A DNA stretch of 64,000 nucleotides from Doris montereyensis (Eukaryota; Mollusca; Gastropoda; Nudibranchia; Dorididae). Numbering within the stretch: position 1 is the first letter of the stretch; each line of letters begins with the position of its first letter. Shown here one piece after another: positions 38,201-47,200 of this stretch. Under the pieces are notes generated by a model. That model had not been told where the DNA came from. It searched no databases and worked only from the letters and a program-made list of their open reading frames with translations. The stretch lies in NCBI GenBank assembly GCA_037039925.1, contig JAXRKP010000467.1, positions 102,501 through 166,500 of the forward strand. Reading direction: 5' to 3'. The position numbers and the translations under genes are program-made.

Positions 38201-41200
38201 GAATTCTGGAAGACCTTTGTCTTGTAGGCTATTGCCATATCAAACTGACATTTCGTAAACACTTTTTTACAATTTAGGTTGAATCTGATTTTTTGTTTTA
38301 TTCATCAAGGATTCTTAAACTTCAGGAAAATTTAATAACGTTAGAAATTAAAGATACTAAGAAAAAATTAGTTTGATTATTTCTGACAATGTTCTTTATC
38401 TAGTTTTTGTAACCATAGGCCAATAAAAGATGATAATTGATTTGATACAGTAGCCCATGTTCATTAATCTTGATCTTCTTCCCTTGCTACAATTTCTTCA
38501 TTTTCTTTTCTTTTTTATTTCCAAAGGACAAAAAAGTTTACAAAAGCAATTGTACGAATCCCCTAACCAAAGTAAACAAAGGCAAGTAATGTTTGTCATA
38601 ATGAATTACATGTAATTTTCTTGTTATAAAGCATAAAATTGACAATCAGAATAATAAGGGCATATGCAACATCTGGAATAGGCCATTTAGGGTCTAAATA
38701 TCAAAATTGAGGTTTGAAGCCCCTTGAATATAATAGGATCGTCCTATGTTACCGTTACACACCTTGTCGTATGACCTGTGCTTTCATGCTGAGACTGGGC
38801 AGTCATGACAATAGTATTATTTCACTGCAGTACAATATTATTGTACTGAGCAATGCTAAGAAAGTCCACGCTTCCATATATGGGCAAAGGTTACGCTCAA
38901 ATGCCACAAACATCGGGGAGAATAGTCGCTCTCATGGCTGGCCCGTTCAACCAATCAGCACCGCTCTTGCGCGATCACGCATGTTGGTTCTCAGAGTTGG
39001 TTTCCCAATTGGGTCATCGTGAATGTTTCATTCTGTCTTTATAATATTTGATTACAGAATATATTCATTTCATTCTATGCATGGTTTTTATCATCATTTG
39101 ATGCATGTTGTTTGATATCATGAGTGAAAAACTCCTGTGAGTATATCCTGGCAGGTGGGACGCTGCTGAGGGAAAATCAAATTAAAACTATTTTTATGCA
39201 TACTACAACAAACCTCTCCCGCCCCAAACCCCCTAGCAAGACACAAGGGGGAGGAGCAAGTGCGCCTCCCGCCCACGGCAAACGGAAAAGAAAGCTTATG
39301 TGCGATGAGGTTGAGAGCATTTGGGATACTCTTACCTCATGTTCAGAGCCTTAAAAAAAAATGTCAAAAGGCTCTGAATATTCTGTGAGTTGTGGGCCAC
39401 ACGGAATGGCGTGCTGACTGAGTGACCCCATTGAAACTATATAAAGCATTGGTCGGTCCAAGCTGGACTATGGCTCTGTTGTTTATGGATCCACCCCCAA
39501 ACATGTATTAAAATTACTAGACCCCATTCACCATCAGGGTCTTCGTATTGCCTTAGGCGCCTTCCGAACTTCATCGCCTATATGTAGAAGCTGGTGAACC
39601 ATCTTTACATCACCGACGCCTACAACTGTCAATGAATTACTATTTGAAATTAAAGTCACTACCCCAATACCCTGCCTACAAACACATATATGAAGCTTCC
39701 CCGTCTGTGAAATTTGAGACATCCAAAACTACCCCACCTTTCGGCTTTCAAATTCTCCCCCCATATATTACAGGGAAACATAAATTATCAGGAAATAAAT
39801 AATAGTAACTTTCAAATTCCCCACCATGGACCAAAATCCATATAAATTTAGACTTTTCATTGTCCAAATTTTCAAAGGACAAAATGAGCCCACTCCTTTT
39901 ACAACAGAATTTTTGCAATGAGGGATAATTTCCTGACAGTGTTCATATTTACATAGATGGCTCAAAAGAGAGGGAAAAAGTAAGTGCTGCCATTTATTAC
40001 CCGGATCATCCAGAATCCTCTAAGAATGTGCGTCTGAAAGATAATACTTCTGTTTTCAATGTAGAATTGCATGCCATTCTTTTAGCTTTGAATGACTTAA
40101 AAAAGCTATCGAGGAGTTATAATAATTTTGTTATCTGGACGGATAGCCTGTCTGCCCTTCAGGGTCTGAGAACTATAGATAGTAAAAATCAAGTAATAAT
40201 ACTGATTAAACACGTTCTAAAAGACCTTGTTGGAAAACACATTACGTTTGTCTGGATACCAGGGCATGTTGGCATCAATGGATATGAAAGTGCCGACAAG
40301 TTGGCAAAAGAGGCACGTTCCAAAGATGTCAGCCCTGGTTCCTTACTTGATTATGCAGATTTGAAACTCTTGGTAAATAATTATATTAACGAAACTTGGC
40401 AGAAGTGAAACCATGAAGTTAATAACAAGCTTCATGAAGTGGTCTCAAACATGACAGAAAGGCAAAATGTAAAAGTAAGAAAAAGAAAATAAGAGAGCGT
40501 TTTAAGTCGCTTATATATTGGTCATTCGTAGCTCACACAGGGCTTCCTGTTGACCCATGATGACCAGCCTTTCTGTCACTCCACTCCTGTGATTGCCTTT
40601 TTTATCATTAAAAACTTTTGGGAAAAATTATTAGGTTGCCATGGTAACGGCGGCCATGTTGAATTTTGATGCCGAAATTTAAAATCTTAAAATCTCAAAA
40701 AGTATATGGGCTAGCAATGAAATTCTTTTTCAGATATATTCTTTAAACCCTTAAATAAGGAGTAAGACATATTTAATTTATCTCAGCTGTTTTTAAATGT
40801 GCTTAAAAAAAAAATCAGTATTTTATTAAAAAATAACTATTACTAAATTTTGTAATATTTTGATTTTAAAGGTGCACAAAAGATATGAAAATCAAAATAA
40901 ACCAGTGAAAATCTCTAGTTCCCAATAACAAATACTAGTCTAGCTGTGTACCAAATTTCAACACTCTGGCATGAATACTTTCTGAGATTTTAAGATTTTA
41001 AAAACGTTGTATGCTAGAAATCACATCTTTTGAGAAAAACGGGTTTGAAAATTCAACTTTCTTCAGAATGATACAGCCATATTAAAGTTGGCCATAGAAT
41101 TAGTACCTTTTCAGGCTTTTATAAAAAAATCAACTGATGTACTCGATTCTAAAGATGTTGAAGTAGCATTCTAGAGTGGATTTGGAAAATGGGTATTATG

Positions 41201-44200
41201 AGCCCAAGACTCTACTAAACGCTGTTACAGCTCACCCGGACGCCCCCTTAAACATATTTTAATATAATTCTCTGATCTGATCGATATACAATTGAAATAT
41301 TATTCCGAGGCAGTCATTTAAACTCTTTCGGATTAATGATCTTGAAACTATTTTTACGTTTCTGAAAGAAATTGGAGTGTATCGACAGATCTAGAGTATA
41401 AATGCGTATCAATTTTTAACACATTGACGATATTTTAAAAATATTTATAAATATTTACGAAAGCCTTTGATTTTTTAAAGTGCTTTATGTTGTACTGGGA
41501 CAGTCGTCAGTAATTTAGTCAGCTACGAACCCTGAGATCACTGCCATGGCGGACAGGGTGACTTCAAAGAAAGAAAGAAAGAAAAAATCAAATTTCAGCA
41601 TATGTTGTATCATTCAGACAACAAAAGTAGATATATGGGTCATTGGGATATTTAGGGTTAAACGGAAGCAAAATTCATTATACTCTGATTGAAATGCAAT
41701 TTTCCGATACAGTATTGTGCAATTGATTCATAAAAATTTATAAAGTTCATAACAGCAAAAGGCATTTGTTTATTCACTTTAGTCCACCTTAAGCAGTAAT
41801 TTTGGAGTCTGGGATAGACTTTGAATTTCATTCCAACATCCATTTCATCTGCGAATGGACCATTGACCATTGACACATGTCAGATGACCATACACGCACT
41901 CTTTTATTATCCTTGATAGGACCAGTTGCGTGAAACAGGTCTACCAAATGTGTGACAATAATTTTGTAGTCGCTGAAACACCTATAGTCATTTTCAAGTA
42001 GATATATTATCAAACGTTTAGAAAAAACTCCTTCTCCATAGACTGGAAATAAGCTCTACCTAATCACTTGATGCTATTTTTGATGGACATGAAATTTTGA
42101 AGGTTGTGTGAACAAAGTGCTCATTCAAAATCTGTCTATCTGGTTTTTTTAAAGGAAAATCTATCATTGGCAAAATTAAAAGATTAAGACAAAGATGGAT
42201 TTACATTCTGTATCCCTGTCCAAGCCCAGGCACAATGGCTTTAAAACCATTCGTCCTCCAGCAAATTGGTTAGTTAACAACCCTTCTAACCCCCTTGGGA
42301 GTATCCAGTGCAGCAACCCAGTAAATATTCTTTAGTGGAACTCAAATAAGATCCTTGTTTGCCTATAGCTAGATACTTAATCACACTTGAGTTCAGTGAG
42401 GAAATCAAAATTAAAAACCTTTCTTAAAGGTACAACTGTCATTGAAAGGAGGACACTCTGTAGTCCACAGGTAAGGTGATGGTAGCAAAAATTTACTCTA
42501 GTACCTTTTTTAGCAAAACCTTGTGCTTTTGACCAGGTGTCCTGGTATGATTGCCAACTCCCCAACAATGCCGCTTGCAATAAGTTAGGTACACAGACAA
42601 GATTACTACTTACATCAGGCATGTGTTATTGGGACTTGCACTTTGTGTAATTTAACAGTATGAAATTGCAGCTGACTTACAGTATTACATGTTACCCTAT
42701 GATTTACTTTGTTATGCTGTACTTTTGTCACCCATCTCATTTGCTGACTTTCCTGGTTTGTTGCTTTGTGTTTTTAGCTGAGGAATGGGAAAAGAACATT
42801 TTGCTTCCAGTCCTTGTAGTCGTAGCGATGATTGCCATCATTGGCATTGTATGGTGGTGTGCAAGGAGGTATAGGTAAGTAAAATACAATATCAAATTAT
42901 TTTCAATTCGTGAAAGTGATATGCAATTCTAATTCAGTGAGAGCCATAGCAATCAATACAGCAGCTTGTTGTATGAAAGATAGAGACTTTAACATTTATG
43001 GACATACTTGATATTATTTGTAAAAAACATTCTCCTTTGTGTTACATACTGTAGCTGGTTTAGAGGTAGTCAGATGAACTTGAGACCATACGATTCTAGA
43101 TGACCATCCTACATTTGCTCGGCTTGGGAAAAACTTTCCTTCTTTATTTGTCAGTTCCACTTCTACCTTCTGATGTACGGGTTTAGATGCCGATAATCAT
43201 CGTTTTCCAGGATGCTGTGTCCTGACATTTTCTGTTTCCTTCTGTGAAAGTTAAATTTCTTTGCTATAGTGCCTCTTTTATATCTTCGTACCACTTTCTT
43301 CGACTCACTTCGAGGTCTACCATTTGATATTTGACCTTGGGTTTTAGCGTTATATACTGATCTAGCTATTCTCTTTTCATTTGTTCTTCAATGTGATCTT
43401 CTGCTCTTTTCCTCAGCCTCATTTCTAGTATCTTGGCATACACTTTTCCTGGTACGCGCAGAAGTGATGCCCCTTTATAATTTGAACATTCCATAGTTGA
43501 TCCTTTCTTGTGTATTGGTAAATGTGATACCTTTTCCCAGTCATCTGGCACCTGTTTTGACACATTCCCATGACGAAAGAAACAGCCCCCGGTTTATTGC
43601 TTTCACAAGTGTGTATCACCCCAGCTGCGGCAATGAGCTCTATCCCAGACCTAACACCTCTCCTCAGCTCTACATGCTTCCCATACTTTTGAAAACTCCA
43701 TCCCTACCTTATGTCTATCACTAGTATCACCCTGTCTTCTCCTTTACAATGACATGAGTGACCATCGTTCTGTATTCTGGGCTGTTCCCTTCATACAGTT
43801 CAATAGTAATCCACCTCCTCCCAAACAGCCCCCATCCCTTACGCAATCCAGTGGTTTTTCACATCTTCATCCCACTTCTGGATGTAAGTCTCCCTCCTTA
43901 GTCCTTTCTATACAGTTGGAAGATAGACTCTTGTAGTTTCTAATGTCTATACACTTCAAATAGCCACCCTTCCTCTTGTCCAGATACCACATGTCATCAT
44001 GACCATGTGAAATGGATCTGTTTGAGAGATCAAAGTTCCTTTGTTGCTGGTCGCTGAACTCAGATGAAAGCTTCAATTTTCCCTTGTACTTTCAACACTC
44101 TAATCTCTTCATTCTTATGTGAAAAAGAGGTGGAGATGTATTTTGACGTATGTGACATTTGACAATATATTATAACCATCAAAACAATGCTCCCCCTGTG

Positions 44201-47200
44201 ATTGGTCAACCCTGAACATGGTTTCTTTCTATTGACTGAAGGTCACGCCCCTCCCATTCAGGCTGACCATAGGTGTGCAATGTGATTGGCCACTGATATC
44301 TTTTATTTATATCAATCACTATTTCTTACTTGTGGACGGAGCTTCTTACTAAAGTAATTGACATCTGTCCAGAAGTTGTGTCGGTCATACAGAGTCTTTG
44401 GTTTTGTCCACTTAACAGAGGGTCCACAGCATACATTTGAGATAGAGCTCATGTGTATTTTGTATCTCTATATAAGAAATATATCGATTGTGTGTTAGAC
44501 TCGGAAATGAACTATCGCTTTGGAAGAATAGACTTTCTCTGTTTGGCATGGCATATGTTGATCAGCGTAATTGATCAGAATAGAGGCATTTCCAAAACCT
44601 GTCCTTGAGTGCACTGCAGTGCAGTTGTACGAGACCCACCACTACCCAGTAACGCTTTGTCTCACTGGAAGGCTGGGAGTGGAGCAAATGCAAGGGAGCC
44701 GTCGTTAGCGTAGGTGTGCTTAGAATGATCAGCAGAAGACATATATACGTGACCCGCCAGATAAGGGTTAAAGGCATACTCTACACTGTAATGTATTTGT
44801 TGGTCATTGTTTAAATTTTGTCATTGTTTAAAGGCATACTCTACGTTGTAATGTATTTGTTGGTCATTGTTTAAAGGCATACTCTACGTTGTAATGTATT
44901 TGTTGGTCATTGTTTAAAGGCATACTCTACGTTGTAATGTATTTGTTGGTCATTGTTTAAAGGCATACTCTACACTGTTATGTATGTGTTGGTCATTGTT
45001 TAAAGGCATACTCTACACTGTTATGTATGTGTTGGTCATTGTTTAAAGGCATACTCTACGTTGTAATGTATGTGTTGGTCATTGTTTAAAGTAGGCATAC
45101 TCTACACTGTAATGTAGTTGTTAGTCATTGTTTAAAGGCATTCTCTACACTGTAATGTATTTGTTGGTCATTGTTTAAAGGCATACTCTACACTGTAATT
45201 TATTTGTTGGTCATTGTTTAAAGGCATACTCTACACTGTATGTATGTGTTGGTCATTGTTTAAAGTAGGCATACTCTACACTGTAATGTATTTGTTGGTC
45301 ATTGTTTAAAGGCATACTCTACACTGTAATGTATTTGTTGGTCATTGTTTAAAGGCATACTCTACACTGTAATGTAGTTGTTGGTCATTGTTTAAAGGCA
45401 TACTCTACACTGTAGTGTATTTGTTCGTCATTGTTTAAAGGCATACTCTACACTGTAATGTATTTGTTGGTCATTGATTAAAGGCATACTCTACACTGTA
45501 ATTAGTGTAATGTATTTGTTCGTCATTGTTTAAAGGCATACTCTACACTGTAATGTATTTGTTGGTCATTGTTTCAAAGGCATACTCTACACTGTAATGT
45601 ATTTGTTCGTCATTGTTTAAAGGCATACTCTACACTGTAATGTATTTGTTGGTCATTGTTTCAAAGGCATACTCTACACTGTAATGTATTTGTTGGTCAT
45701 TGTTGAATGTTGTTTATAAATTTATACAGGTGTTTAAATCAAGCAGGTTGTGGATCTGGGACACAGGCAGCATAGATTAAAAACAAAAAAGTAAAAGTTC
45801 CTTCACGGCCATTGTGGCCCATAGAGCTGGAGTTTATCCCGATCTCTATAGCATGAAGTGGAACAAAGGATATCATCTTTTTTCTGGACAGGACACTAGC
45901 CTGATGCAGATTTCACTCCAAAGCTAGTGCTTGTACCCATTTGCACCTGATTCAAGTAGGAAAAATGCGAGTTAAGTGTCTTTCCCAAGTAACACAACAC
46001 CGGACCTAAGTTGCTAGGATTCGAACATGGGACCTCATGGTCCTAAGTCTGGCAGCCTAACCACTCGGCCACCAATGCCCTGTCAGCATAAGCTGTAAGT
46101 GTATATAACTGCTAGTCGTGACTGGATTTGCACAACAGACCCCGTTAACAGAACTCCTTTCTTGAGGAGGTGACTGGTTGGTAGTTGGATTGTGTCTGAT
46201 GTTTATTTTTTGTCGGTGTTTATCGCTGAATATTTGTCTCTCCTTTATCCTCATTGGGTTTTTTTTTTCCCCATCTGTATTTTATGTCCGAATTCATTAG
46301 ACAATGATATGCAGCTCTTTCTTTGCTCTTGTAATGTTGTGAACCCAAATGTTTGCATGACAGGTCTCATGGCATACAAATGTGCATTTACAAGTCAGCA
46401 ATTGTTTTGTAATGACGTTTCATTTTCCACGATTACAAGTAGTCTAACTACAGGTAGAGAAAGATCTTGTCAGAGTGATACCCCTACTGATAGTACTAAA
46501 TGCCTAACAGGCTGCTGTACTGTATGCTCCCCAGGGAGTTGAGAAGGACTTTGAATGAAATGGCCTTCTGGGGGATAAATGATATAGTCAGTGAGCCTGC
46601 ACAACTGTGGAGGGATACGGACTATAAATCCATCTTTATCTATGCAATAAGATGAAGGCTAGTAAGGTTTTATCAGTCCAGCTTACTCCATTCTGAATTT
46701 GTTTAACCTCTCAAGATATTTCTTTAAATGCTCACAATCTACTGCCTTTTTCGTAACTTCCTGATATTTTGTTGTTCTTTTCATTGTAGGAAACACGCCA
46801 AAACATTTAGATTTCCAGCTGAAAACTTAATAAAGATTCCTACTATTAATGATCATGCAATGGAAAACGAAGGTCCCTTTGAAGTCCCTCAGATGTTTGA
46901 GAATCAAGTTGATCTTATTGACGAAGACAAATACTCTGAGATGGCTCATTATATGCGGGTTGGTGGATTGCAGTCTTCATCAATTACACTACATGAAGAA
47001 AAAGAAGCAACCAAAAAACTAAAGTTGTTGGAAATTCCCACATTACTGATAAAATGGACAGTGGTGATGCTCCACATTATAGAGTAGGGAATTCCCGCAT
47101 TACTGATGAAATGGACAGTGGTGATGCTCCACATTATGGGACTGAGAATTCTCACATTACTGATGACATGGACAGTGGTGATGCTCCCCATTATGGCACT

